Shown: positions 9,406 through 18,067 of the stretch, one piece after another
How the letters are laid out: each line of letters begins with the position of its first letter
Numbering within the stretch: the stretch's first letter is position 1
Assembly: GCF_001506165.1 (NCBI RefSeq)
Contig: NZ_CP011427.1
Span: 2,728,001 to 2,792,000 of the forward strand
From: Pantoea vagans
GTDB lineage: Bacteria > Pseudomonadota > Gammaproteobacteria > Enterobacterales > Enterobacteriaceae
Direction of reading: 5' to 3'
DNA: 64,000 bases
Position numbers and translations under genes: made by a program
Notes under the pieces: generated by a model
Told to the model about the DNA's origin: nothing
The model's database searches: none
The model's input: the letters and a program-made list of their open reading frames with translations, nothing else

Positions 9406-11220
9406 ATGAGCACCATTAAACGCAAAATTGATGACCACGGTGTCATCGGCGACTTACGCACCTGTGCACTCATCGCCAATGACGGCACCATCGATTATCT
9501 CTGTTGGCCCGAGCTCGATAGCCCTTCAGTGTTTGCCGCCCTGCTCGATGGCGACGAAGCGGGATTGTTCTCGCTGGCACCTGACTGGAAAAATGCCCGC
9601 CAGCAGCAGCTTTACCTGCCGGACACTAACATCCTGCAAACCCGGTGGCTGGGCGATGCAGGCGTGGCGGAAATCACCGATTACATGCCCATCTGCGATC
9701 AACCCAATAAAGTGCCACGTCTGGTTCGTCGGGTAAAAATGGTGCGCGGATCGGCCAACTTTCATCTGCTGTGCGCACCGCGCCATGATTATGCCCGTGC
9801 CGACACCCACACCGAATTACGCCCCGGCGGCATCGCGTTTCTCGCGGAAGGTCAGCCCGCCTTGCGTCTTAGCGCGACGGTAGTGATGACGCGAGAAAAT
9901 CACAGTGCAGTGGCGACCTTTACCCTGAAAGCGGGAGAGTCTGCCGAGTTCGTGTTTGGCAGTGATGAAGATCCGTTCGTTGCGGAAATCGCCACCGAAC
10001 AATGCTTCAGTGAGACCCTGAACTACTGGCGTCACTGGAGCAGCCACAGCACCTATCGCGGTCGCTGGCAGGAAAGGGTGACACGCTCTGCTCTCGCGTT
10101 AAAACTCCTGACCTCAAAACAGCACGGTTCTATCGCCGCTGCCGCCACCTTTGGTTTGCCGGAGGAGTTGGGCGGCGAGCGCAACTGGGATTATCGCGCC
10201 TCGTGGATCCGCGATGCCTCCTTCAGCATGTACGCGCTGATGCGGTTGGGTTATGTGGAAGAAGCGCGAGACTTTACCCATTGGGTCGGACGCTGTGTGG
10301 AGCACAGCCATGACGATACACCTCATTTACAAGTGATGTATCGCCTGGACAGCGGGACGGAACTGCACGAAACCGAACTGCTCAATCTCTCTGGATACGC
10401 CAATTCGCGTCCGGTACGCATCGGTAATGATGCGTGGCGACAAACCCAACTCGATATTTACGGCGAACTGATGGACGCGGTATATCTGGCGAACAAATAC
10501 GGTGAGGCGATTTCACAACGCGGCTGGCGGCATGTCTCCGACATGATCGATTATGTCTGCGCGAACTGGAATCAGCCCGATGCTGGTATTTGGGAGATGC
10601 GCGGCGAGCCGGAACACTTCCTGCATTCGCGTTTAATGTGTTGGGTCGCGCTGGATCGCGCACTGCGCCTCGGGCTGAAGCGCTCACTGCCGATGCCGTA
10701 TGAGCGTTGGGATCGGGTGCGCAGCGAGATCCGCGACGATATCTGGCAAAACTTCTGGAATCCCGAACTCGGACACTTCACCGCCACCCGTGGGGGAAAA
10801 TTCCTCGATGCATCAATGCTGTTGATGCCACTGGTGCGTTTTGTCAGCTCCACCGATCCCGACTGGATCGCCACGCTGGATGCGATTAAAACCCATTTGG
10901 TGAGCGACGGTTTAGTGCGGCGCTATAACATTAGTGAGACGCCTGCCGATGCTTTAACCGGGGGTGAAGGCTCTTTTGCTGCCTGTTCGTTTTGGTATGT
11001 CGAGTGTCTGGCGCGTGCCGGGCGGGTACATGAGGCGCATTTTGAGTTCGAAAAGCTGCTGAGTTATGCCAATCCGTTGGGGCTTTATGCGGAGGAATTC
11101 ACCACGCACGGGGAAGCACTGGGTAATATGCCGCAGGCATTGTCACATCTGGCATTGATCAGTGCCGCTTTTTTCCTCAACCGTAAATTGAGCAATGAAG
11201 TGACGCTGTGGCAGCCTTAA
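9406..11220 (+). CDS. Glycoside hydrolase family 15 protein (glucoamylase/trehalase-like)
   Basis: The 604-aa cytosolic-looking protein has no signal peptide. An N-terminal beta-sandwich covers about residues 1-250 (GVIGDLRTCALIANDGTIDYLCWP). An (alpha/alpha)6 barrel follows with the GH15 signatures ERNWDYRASWIRDASFSMYA and, near the C-terminus, GLYAEEFTTHGEALGNMPQA, which holds the catalytic base Glu. Bacterial members hydrolyse alpha-glucosidic bonds (dextrins, isomaltose or trehalose); the substrate cannot be decided from sequence. The start ATG 9406 has AAGGGAGG 6 nt upstream. There is no trehalose or glycogen gene beside it, so the pathway role is open. It does not occur at this place in E. 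coli. Confidence 0.9.
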   Translation: MSTIKRKIDDHGVIGDLRTCALIANDGTIDYLCWPELDSPSVFAALLDGDEAGLFSLAPDWKNARQQQLYLPDTNILQTRWLGDAGVAEITDYMPICDQPNKVPRLVRRVKMVRGSANFHLLCAPRHDYARADTHTELRPGGIAFLAEGQPALRLSATVVMTRENHSAVATFTLKAGESAEFVFGSDEDPFVAEIATEQCFSETLNYWRHWSSHSTYRGRWQERVTRSALALKLLTSKQHGSIAAAATFGLPEELGGERNWDYRASWIRDASFSMYALMRLGYVEEARDFTHWVGRCVEHSHDDTPHLQVMYRLDSGTELHETELLNLSGYANSRPVRIGNDAWRQTQLDIYGELMDAVYLANKYGEAISQRGWRHVSDMIDYVCANWNQPDAGIWEMRGEPEHFLHSRLMCWVALDRALRLGLKRSLPMPYERWDRVRSEIRDDIWQNFWNPELGHFTATRGGKFLDASMLLMPLVRFVSSTDPDWIATLDAIKTHLVSDGLVRRYNISETPADALTGGEGSFAACSFWYVECLARAGRVHEAHFEFEKLLSYANPLGLYAEEFTTHGEALGNMPQALSHLALISAAFFLNRKLSNEVTLWQP

Positions 11221-11310
11221 GAAATTCACATTTTGGGCGACACAGCAAAGAGAATAGTCTGGTAAATACCACTATTTGGGTAAAGTATCTTCAGCCAACG
11301 AAAATCATGA

Positions 11311-11340
11311 TTCCCATCTTTGCGCCTATGCACATATAAT
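11311..11340 (+). promoter_or_regulatory. Candidate sigma-70 promoter of ldtB
   Basis: A perfect TATAAT at 11335-11340 lies about 78 nt before the ldtB start; a weak TTCCCA sits 18 nt upstream as the -35. The prediction rests mainly on the consensus -10. Confidence 0.45.
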
Positions 11341-11417
11341 GCGCACCGGGTCATTAAGACCGAGATGGATTCGACACACTGACAAGCCTGAAACACGGCC
11401 ATAACGACTTGAAAAAC

Positions 11418-12494
11418 ATGAAAAAGAGCATTCGCGCGTTCGCTTCACTCGCCCTGGTACTGGCGGCGTTCAGCCAGTCGGCATTTGCAGTAGTCTATCC
11501 GCTGCCAGCGGCTAACAGCCGTTTGATCGGCGAAAACCTTGAAATCACCGTGCCTGATGACAGCCGTCTTCCGCTGGAAGCCTTTGCTGCACAGTATCAG
11601 ATGGGCCTCAGCAATATGCTGGAAGCCAATCCGGGCGTGGATGTTTATCTGCCTAAAGCTGGCACCAAAATGGTGATCCCACAGCAGCTGATTCTGCCTG
11701 ACGCGCCGCGTGAAGGTATCGTGATCAACAGCGCGGAAATGCGTCTTTATTACTACCCGAAAGGCACCAAAACCGTTGTTGTGCTGCCTATCGGTATCGG
11801 CGAACTGGGTAAAGACACCCCAGTCAACTGGACGACCAGTGTTCAGCGTAAGAAAGCGGGACCAACCTGGACGCCGACCAAAGCGATGCATGCAGAATAC
11901 GCTGCACGTGGCGAAAGCATTCCAGCCGTGTTCCCGGCGGGTCCAGATAACCCAATGGGTCTGTATGCGCTGTACATCGGCCGTCTTTATGCCGTGCATG
12001 GCACTAACGCCAACTTCGGTATCGGCCTGCGCGTGAGCCACGGCTGTGTGCGTCTGCGTGCTGATGATATCAAATGGCTGTTCGACAATGTGCCAGTGGG
12101 TACGCGCGTGCAGTTTATCGATCAGCCGGTGAAAGCCACCGTTGAGCCAGACGGTTCTCGTTATGTTGAGGTGCACAACCCACTCTCTACTACCGAAGAG
12201 CAATTTAACTCACGTGAAGTGGTGCCAATCACGCTGACCGCTGCCGTGACCAAAGTGATTGCCGATGCCAGCACCAACCAGGATGCCGTGAACAACGCTA
12301 TCCAGGCGCGTAACGGTATGCCAACCAAGATCAACGGTCCACAGGGCGAAGTGATGCCTGCTCCAGTGCCGGTTCAGGAGTCTTCTGACGCACAGCCGAA
12401 AGAAGAGCCAATGACCCCGCAAGGCGCCAGCGCCGTTGCACCGCAAACTGATGCAGCCCCTGCTGCTCAACCTGCGACCGGCAACAGCCTGTAA
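11418..12494 (+). CDS. ldtB: L,D-transpeptidase anchoring Braun lipoprotein (LdtB/YbiS)
   Basis: The 358-aa periplasmic enzyme has a signal peptide ([20 protein letters not shown]...AFA), a LysM-like segment ([17 protein letters not shown]) and a YkuD domain ending in the active-site motif SHGCVRLR. Of the E. coli paralogues it fits YbiS best ([32 protein letters not shown]), which links Lpp to meso-diaminopimelate of peptidoglycan. The C-terminus is longer than in E. coli by about 50 residues, a Pro/Ala/Gln-rich tail (about 305-358). Two in-frame starts are close (TTG 11409, ATG 11418); I chose the ATG. A strong terminator follows. Confidence 0.92.
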   Translation: MKKSIRAFASLALVLAAFSQSAFAVVYPLPAANSRLIGENLEITVPDDSRLPLEAFAAQYQMGLSNMLEANPGVDVYLPKAGTKMVIPQQLILPDAPREGIVINSAEMRLYYYPKGTKTVVVLPIGIGELGKDTPVNWTTSVQRKKAGPTWTPTKAMHAEYAARGESIPAVFPAGPDNPMGLYALYIGRLYAVHGTNANFGIGLRVSHGCVRLRADDIKWLFDNVPVGTRVQFIDQPVKATVEPDGSRYVEVHNPLSTTEEQFNSREVVPITLTAAVTKVIADASTNQDAVNNAIQARNGMPTKINGPQGEVMPAPVPVQESSDAQPKEEPMTPQGASAVAPQTDAAPAAQPATGNSL

Positions 12495-12514
12495 TCTCGC
12501 CTAAGCCTTACAGT

Positions 12515-12545
12515 AAAAAGCCAGCCCGGTGAGGCTGGCTTTTTT
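12515..12545 (+). terminator. Intrinsic terminator of ldtB
   Basis: AAAAAGCCAGCC-CGGTGA-GGCTGGCTTTTTT is a textbook GC-rich stem with a T-run, 20 nt after the ldtB stop. The A-run on the other side may let it work in both directions. Confidence 0.92.
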
Positions 12546-12552
12546 GTGGGCG

Positions 12553-12618
12553 GTCGCCATCAATGGCGCCCCTACAACAACAGGGCACAGTTTTTGTAGG
12601 GTGCGCATTTATGCGCAC
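12553..12618. repeat. Head-to-head REP-like palindrome pair
   Basis: GTCGCCAT-CA-ATGGCGCC followed by CTAC (12572-12575), a 20-nt spacer, then GTAG (12596-12599) followed by GTGCGCAT-TT-ATGCGCAC. The two palindromes have different cores and point away from each other. The pair sits in the ldtB/zntB-like convergent gap. Confidence 0.82.
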
Positions 12619-12640
12619 TGGCCCTGAAGCCGACCGTAAA

Positions 12641-13663
12641 CTACATTCTTCGCTTTAACGCCAGCCACCCTGCCACCAGCGTGAACACCAGCACCACAAT
12701 CACTAACAGCAGAAATCCGTGCGGATTGTTCGCCAGCGGAATGCCGCCGACGTTCATGCCAAAAAAACCCGCCACGATATTAATCGGCAGCGCCAACACC
12801 GTAATCACCGTCAGCAAGAACAGTGTGCGGTTGCTTTGTTCCATCAGGCTGGCAGCAATCTCTTCCTGCAACAAACGTATGCGCTCCATCAGCCCCGCCA
12901 AATCACTGAGCGCGACGCTGAACTCTTCAGTGAAAATGCGCAGTTCTGACAGCGGTTCGCGCTTGAGCCATTTAGGTGGACGATTCAGTAAACGGAACAG
13001 CGCCGCGGGTTCAGGGGCCAGCAAACGTTGCACACGCAGCAACATACGCCGCAGGTGCCCCAGTTCGCTGCGGTTGGTTTTAATCGCCGCACTGAGCAGC
13101 CGCTCTTCAATCGCATCCACCGCCTGGCTGGAACGGCGCACCACCTGCTCCAACTGTGCTTCCTGCTCGCCCAGCAGCCACAACAGCATCGCATCGGGTT
13201 CGCTAAATTCCAGCCGGTCAATTTGCTGGTGCATGCGTTCAATCATCCCCACCGGCCGATAGCGTGCAGTGACGATGACGTGTGCACAGCACCAAATCCA
13301 CAGCGTGGCGTTCTGCGTGCTGCGCTCTTCTTTACTGAAAGTCACATCATTAAGTACCGCCAGCAGCGCATCGTTTTGATGGGCTAAACGGGTGCGCGGC
13401 GAGGCGGAATGTATCTCGTCGAAAAAATCATTATCAACACTAAAGTGGTCCTGAACCCAGCGCTCAGCGCGCGCGTGGTTAAGGTTGATGTGAAGCCACA
13501 GAAAGTAAGATTCGGGCAGTTCATGTTGTGCAAGCTGTGAGGCCTCACGCGCGTTAAGCCTTTGTGGCGGCGCTTCCGGTGTGAATAAGTAACCATGAAT
13601 AAGGCCAGCGACTTCATTATTGAAATCCGGCAGTGAGGCAAGCGGCAAGACAGGCTGGAACAT
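12641..13663 (-). CDS. CorA-family metal transporter, ZntB-like
   Basis: The 340-aa protein has a long cytosolic N-domain rich in charged helices, then two C-terminal membrane segments (LFLLTVITVLALPINIVAGF and LLLVIVVLVFTLVAGWLA) joined by the signature loop GMNVGGIP. CorA Mg2+ transporters have GMN followed by other residues; the GxNxGGIP form is typical of ZntB, which moves Zn2+. Overall similarity to E. coli ZntB looks modest and the N-domain differs (FLWLHINLNHARAERWV), so it may be a paralogue and I give no symbol. The last residues, LALKRRM, are basic as in the family. It is divergent from the phosphate transporter gene. Confidence 0.85.
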   Translation of the reverse strand: MFQPVLPLASLPDFNNEVAGLIHGYLFTPEAPPQRLNAREASQLAQHELPESYFLWLHINLNHARAERWVQDHFSVDNDFFDEIHSASPRTRLAHQNDALLAVLNDVTFSKEERSTQNATLWIWCCAHVIVTARYRPVGMIERMHQQIDRLEFSEPDAMLLWLLGEQEAQLEQVVRRSSQAVDAIEERLLSAAIKTNRSELGHLRRMLLRVQRLLAPEPAALFRLLNRPPKWLKREPLSELRIFTEEFSVALSDLAGLMERIRLLQEEIAASLMEQSNRTLFLLTVITVLALPINIVAGFFGMNVGGIPLANNPHGFLLLVIVVLVFTLVAGWLALKRRM

Positions 13664-13828
13664 GGCAGCGTGAGGATCCCGGAGCGGTCAGATCCACAGA
13701 CTGCGACAGCCGTGTTACAGCAAGATGACACACCGTGATCGCCATCATCATTCTGTCATACAAACCACGTATCACACTGCCAGTAACGGATGCCGTTCGA
13801 GCATCGTCAATCCACACCGGGGTGTGTT

Positions 13829-15439
13829 ATGGCTGAAAACAGTTTACCTGCATCGACATCATCGTCTCCCAGCGGACGTCCGAATCTTAACCAAGGCAGC
13901 GGTCGTGTCTCACGTATCATTTTCCTGATACTCCTGTGTGCCGGCCTGCTCTTTACCGCGATCAATCTGTTCAATGACGTAGAAGAGACCGGTGCGCCGG
14001 TCACCAGCTACACGCCGTTCCTGCTGCTGGGGGTCGCACTATTGATTGCCCTCGGCTTTGAGTTTGTGAACGGCTTCCATGACACCGCCAATGCCGTCGC
14101 AACGGTGATATACACCCACTCTCTGTCACCGGGTGTGGCCGTGGTGTGGTCTGGTTTCTGTAACTTCCTGGGCGTATTGCTCTCCAGCGGCGTGGTGGCG
14201 TTTGGCATCATTTCGCTGCTGCCCGTCGAGCTGATCCTGCAAGCGGGTAGCGGCAACGGCTTTGCCATGGTGTATGCCCTGCTGTTCTCCGCGATCATCT
14301 GGAACCTCGGCACCTGGTATTTCGGCTTGCCTGCGTCTTCCTCGCATACGCTGATTGGATCAATCATCGGTGTGGGCGTAGCCAATGCCCTGCTGCACGG
14401 TCGCAGTGGTACCAGCGGCGTAGACTGGGATCAGGCCATCAAAGTGGGCTACGCCCTGCTGCTGTCACCGGTGGTCGGCTTTATCTGCGCCGCCCTGCTG
14501 CTGTTGGCGATGAAAGCCTTTATCCGCAATCGCCAGCTGTATGAAGCGCCAAAAGACAACCAGCCACCGCCGCCGTGGATCCGTGGCCTGCTGATCCTGA
14601 CCTGCACCGGCGTCTCCTTTGCCCACGGCTCGAATGATGGGCAGAAAGGGATGGGGCTGATTATGCTGATTCTGGTCGGCACCATGCCGATTGCCTATGC
14701 CCTGAACCGCTCACTGCCGCCAGACCAAATCCCGCGTGTTGCCGCGCTAACCCAGGTCACCGAACAGCAGTTACTGGCGCTGCAGCCGCCTCCCGCCGCG
14801 ATGCCTGCTCCACGCGAAGTCCTGACGGAATTCGTGCGCACCAGCCAGAACCGCCCACAGGTTCTGCCTGCGCTGGGCATGATGCTGGGTGATATCGGCG
14901 AGCAAATTCGTCAGTACGGTTCGGTAGAGAACATTCCGGCCCAGGCGGTGACCAACACCCGTAACGATATGTACCTCGCCTCGGAAACCATCAAACATCT
15001 GCAATCCGCCAAAGTGCCGGTGCCAGAAGAGATCGCCAGTAACCTCACCGCGGTGAAGAAAGAACTGGATGCGGCCACACGCTTTATCCCGATGTGGGTA
15101 AAAGTGGTGGTGGCGATCGCCCTCGGCCTCGGCACCATGGTGGGTTGGCGTCGGATTGTGGTCACCGTGGGTGAACGTATTGGCAAAACCCATCTGACTT
15201 ATGCCCAGGGTGCCAGTGCTGAATTAGTGGCCATGGCCACCATCGGTGCGGCTGACGTCTTCGGCTTGCCGGTCTCCACCACACACGTGCTCTCATCGGG
15301 CGTAGCCGGTTCTATGGCGGCCAACAAATCTGGCCTGCAGCTCTCCACCATCCGTAACCTCGCGCTGGCGTGGGTATTGACGCTGCCGGTATCAGTCTTA
15401 CTTTCAGGGCTGCTTTACGCTCTGTTTATTCATCTGTAA
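13829..15439 (+). CDS. PiT-family inorganic phosphate transporter
   Basis: The 536-aa permease has both PiT signature repeats: GFEFVNGFHDTANAVATVIY near the N-terminus and SFAHGSNDGQKGMGLIMLI in the middle; GLPASSSHTLIG and GLPVSTTHVLSSG are the paired helix-hairpin motifs. A cytosolic loop of about 130 residues (about 320-440) separates the halves. It should import metal-phosphate by proton symport. It differs from E. coli PitA by an extra N-terminal membrane segment preceded by a Ser/Pro-rich tail. ATG 13829 (MAENSLPASTSS) follows GGGGTG; an in-frame ATG at 13790 is less likely. A polyphosphate kinase gene follows after 12 nt, so the two are probably co-transcribed. Confidence 0.93.
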   Translation: MAENSLPASTSSSPSGRPNLNQGSGRVSRIIFLILLCAGLLFTAINLFNDVEETGAPVTSYTPFLLLGVALLIALGFEFVNGFHDTANAVATVIYTHSLSPGVAVVWSGFCNFLGVLLSSGVVAFGIISLLPVELILQAGSGNGFAMVYALLFSAIIWNLGTWYFGLPASSSHTLIGSIIGVGVANALLHGRSGTSGVDWDQAIKVGYALLLSPVVGFICAALLLLAMKAFIRNRQLYEAPKDNQPPPPWIRGLLILTCTGVSFAHGSNDGQKGMGLIMLILVGTMPIAYALNRSLPPDQIPRVAALTQVTEQQLLALQPPPAAMPAPREVLTEFVRTSQNRPQVLPALGMMLGDIGEQIRQYGSVENIPAQAVTNTRNDMYLASETIKHLQSAKVPVPEEIASNLTAVKKELDAATRFIPMWVKVVVAIALGLGTMVGWRRIVVTVGERIGKTHLTYAQGASAELVAMATIGAADVFGLPVSTTHVLSSGVAGSMAANKSGLQLSTIRNLALAWVLTLPVSVLLSGLLYALFIHL

Positions 15440-15451
15440 CGGGGAACAGTG

Positions 15452-16372
15452 ATGGCGACACACGACAATAACTTCCGCAGTGAGACGTTTAATGCGCGTT
15501 TGCTGCAAGAATTCTATGACAGCTACGACGAAGAGCTGGAGATGGAGCTGGATGATCTGCGCTTCAAGGATAACGGCGCCCCCCAGCAAGAAGGTGATAA
15601 AGCCTTCCGTCGCCGCTACTTCCGTGAGCTGTTGCATCTGCAAGGCGAACTGGTGAAGTTGCAGGATTGGGTGATGCGTACCGGGCATCGTGTGGTCATT
15701 CTGTTTGAAGGCCGTGATGCCGCAGGTAAAGGCGGCGTGATCAAACGTATCACACAGCGTTTGAACCCACGTACCTGTCGTGTGGCTGCCCTGCCCGCGC
15801 CTAACGATCGTGAGAAAACTCAGTGGTATTTTCAGCGTTATATCGCACATCTGCCGGCCGCCGGTGAGATCGTGATGTTTGACCGTAGCTGGTATAACCG
15901 CGCAGGCGTTGAACGCGTGATGGGCTTCTGTAATGAAGCCGAAGTAGAAGAGTTCTACCGCAGCGTACCAGAATTCGAAAAAATGCTGACACGCAGCGGC
16001 ATTCAGATCATCAAGTACTGGTTCTCGATCACTGACGAAGAGCAGGAACTCCGCTTCCTCAGCCGTATTCACGATCCGTTGAAACAGTGGAAACTCAGCC
16101 CGATGGATCTCGAAAGCCGTCGTCGTTGGGAAGACTACACCGAAGCGAAAGAAGAGATGCTGGAACGCACTCACATCCCTGAAGCGCCATGGTGGGTGGT
16201 GCAAGGCGTTGATAAAAAACGTGCGCGACTGAACTGCATTAGCCATCTGTTGCAGCAAGTGCCGTACGAAGAGAGTGAATCGAAAACGATTATGTTACCG
16301 ATGCGCGAACGTCATGAAGATTATCGCCGCGCACCGGTCCCGGAAAACATGGTGGTGCCAGAAAAGTACTAA
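15452..16372 (+). CDS. ppk2: Polyphosphate kinase 2 (PPK2)
   Basis: The 306-aa single-domain PPK2 shows Walker A in LFEGRDAAGKGGVIKRI, lid-module basic residues, Walker B in MFDRSWYNRAGVERVMG, and the family strings WYFQRYIAHLPAAGEIV and PWWVVQGVDKKRARLN. PPK2 enzymes transfer phosphate between polyphosphate and nucleoside diphosphates (or monophosphates), so it can regenerate ATP/GTP from polyP. The sub-class cannot be set by eye. ATG 15452 follows GGGGAA; the preceding GTG (15449) is an alternative. E. coli has no PPK2. The gene is coupled to the PiT gene upstream and overlaps the convergent MFS gene by 4 bp. Confidence 0.95.
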   Translation: MATHDNNFRSETFNARLLQEFYDSYDEELEMELDDLRFKDNGAPQQEGDKAFRRRYFRELLHLQGELVKLQDWVMRTGHRVVILFEGRDAAGKGGVIKRITQRLNPRTCRVAALPAPNDREKTQWYFQRYIAHLPAAGEIVMFDRSWYNRAGVERVMGFCNEAEVEEFYRSVPEFEKMLTRSGIQIIKYWFSITDEEQELRFLSRIHDPLKQWKLSPMDLESRRRWEDYTEAKEEMLERTHIPEAPWWVVQGVDKKRARLNCISHLLQQVPYEESESKTIMLPMRERHEDYRRAPVPENMVVPEKY

Positions 16373-17586
16373 TTCACCGTGGGCACGGTCGCCTGGCGGC
16401 CGTGCTGCTGTTGCAAGCGCAAGGTAATCAGGAATGCGCCTAATACCATCAGTGCCGCGGCCAGATAAACCGACTGCATGCCCCAATGACCAATCAGTAA
16501 ACCCGCCACCGGTCCGGTTAGTCCTAGCCCTAAATCAAGAAAGGCCGAATAGGTGCCCAATGCCGATCCCTGATCCTGCTGCTGCACGCGTTTCACCGCT
16601 TCTACGCCGAGAGCCGGGAACACCAATGAGAATCCGCCGCCGGTCAGGAAGGCGCCAATATCAACCAGCCAGCTGCTGTCTGCCTGCCAAATCAGCAGCA
16701 AACCTGCACACTCCAGTACAAAGGACACCAGCGATACCTTAATGCCACCAAACCGCGTGATGTAACGGCCGCCCGCAAGGCGCACCAGCACAAACCCGAG
16801 GCTAAATAGCGTCAGAGCAAAGGCCGCGCCACTCCAGTCGCGGCTGGCGAAATAGAGCGTAATGAAGGTGGAAATCACGCCAAAACCGATGGTGCCAAAC
16901 CCTAGCGCCAGACCAAACAGCCAGACGCGGCTCACCACCCGGTGGAACGGAATGCGCACGCCGGCAGTGACCTTAACAGGCGCTTTGCGACTCGCCATCC
17001 AGAAACCCACCACACCCATTACCGCGACCAGGCCAGCAAAGCCGCTGATGCCAAACCACTGATTGAGCAACACACCCAATGGCGCACCGATTGCCATGGC
17101 AAAATAGGTGGCAACACCATTCCACGAAATGACGCGTGCGGTTTGTAATGGCCCAACAATATTCATGCCCCAGAGCGTTGATCCCGTGCTGCTAAAGCTT
17201 TCGCCCACGCCCAAGAACAGTCTGCCTGCGGCCAGCAGCGCCAGGCTCAGCATCGGCACATCACTAAACAACGCTGCGATGATGGAGAGCACGCCGCTCA
17301 TCCCGCAGCACACTAATCCCATCATCACCACGCGTTTGGGGCCATAACGATCGGCCAGGCGCCCGGAATGAGGTCGGCTAAGCAGGGTCGCGAAGTATTG
17401 CAGGCTGATGATCAAGCCAGCAATAAACGAGCTGAAGCCCAGTTGGTTGTGCACAAATCCGGGGAGTACCGCCAATGGCAACCCCACCGAGAGATAGCAG
17501 AAAAAGGTGAAGATGATGACGGAAATGATGCGTTTATTTAACTGAGCATGGCTCAGTACAGCGGCGTCTGACATAAGTGATGGCAT
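16369..17586 (-). CDS. MFS transporter, YhhS/YfcJ family
   Basis: The 405-aa twelve-helix major facilitator shares QYFATLLSRPHSGRLADRYGPKR, GSTLWGMNIVGPLQTARVISWNG and GGGFSLVFPALGVEAVKRV with the E. coli YhhS and YfcJ transporters. These are proton-driven exporters of poorly known substrates; YhhS has been linked to arabinose or drug efflux. The loop 2-3 motif GRLADRYGPKR is intact. Start ATG 17586, or ATG 17574 (MSDAAV). The 3' end overlaps the ppk2 stop by 4 bp. It is divergent from the orphan glycosyltransferase across an AT-rich gap. Which of the two paralogues it represents cannot be told. Confidence 0.88.
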   Translation of the reverse strand: MPSLMSDAAVLSHAQLNKRIISVIIFTFFCYLSVGLPLAVLPGFVHNQLGFSSFIAGLIISLQYFATLLSRPHSGRLADRYGPKRVVMMGLVCCGMSGVLSIIAALFSDVPMLSLALLAAGRLFLGVGESFSSTGSTLWGMNIVGPLQTARVISWNGVATYFAMAIGAPLGVLLNQWFGISGFAGLVAVMGVVGFWMASRKAPVKVTAGVRIPFHRVVSRVWLFGLALGFGTIGFGVISTFITLYFASRDWSGAAFALTLFSLGFVLVRLAGGRYITRFGGIKVSLVSFVLECAGLLLIWQADSSWLVDIGAFLTGGGFSLVFPALGVEAVKRVQQQDQGSALGTYSAFLDLGLGLTGPVAGLLIGHWGMQSVYLAAALMVLGAFLITLRLQQQHGRQATVPTVN

Positions 17587-18067
17587 TACAGATGAATGTA
17601 GGCCTCTACTATAGCGCGAACAGCGCTCATCTTGAACCTGACTTTAGCTGGAACTGTGTAATAGCGTAATTCCGTATGCAAACAACAATCTCAGGCACTA
17701 AATAATATCAAATGCCAGATACTTATTATTAATTAACTTTAATAAGCGAATTTAATTTAGTTTTTTTAAACCATAGACATGACAAATCTGAAAAATCCCC
17801 CTATTGGCAGGCACATTTAGCATTTATCAGAAAAAATTTATAGCAAAACCAGAGAGTAAGCGGATTGAATTTTAATCATTAACGCGAGTGATATTTGAAC
17901 GTCCGCATTAAACATAGATTCTGTCGCCATCAAGCCTTAGGTTACAGATTATAAAATCAAATCCAGGTGGTTACTTTCAGTGAGTAACATACCTCTTCAG
18001 CGCGCGTAACTTCTCATTGTTCGACATATTTTTATTTCACTCTGTACCCTACCTGCCGGGAGAGATT
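17587..18067. other. AT-rich 480-bp non-coding gap
   Basis: No plausible gene of either strand is seen. From about 17690 to 17990 the sequence is markedly richer in A/T than the surrounding genes (for example attattaattaactttaat at 17725 and ttagtttttttaaacc at 17758). It must hold the promoters of the MFS gene and of the glycosyltransferase; a TATAAA at about 17950 is a weak -10 candidate. No direct or inverted repeat of note was found. Confidence 0.6.

Noticed and set aside
11445..12203. 252-aa open frame antisense to ldtB
   Set aside because: The plus strand encodes a clear YkuD enzyme; the antisense frame is His/Thr-rich shadow sequence without domain or ribosome site.
13753..13760. PHO box upstream of the PiT gene
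   Set aside because: Only one CTGTCATA half is present; the second half 11 bp away does not match.
15404..16258. 284-aa open frame antisense to ppk2
   Set aside because: The PPK2 motifs on the plus strand are unmistakable; the antisense frame has no recognisable domain.
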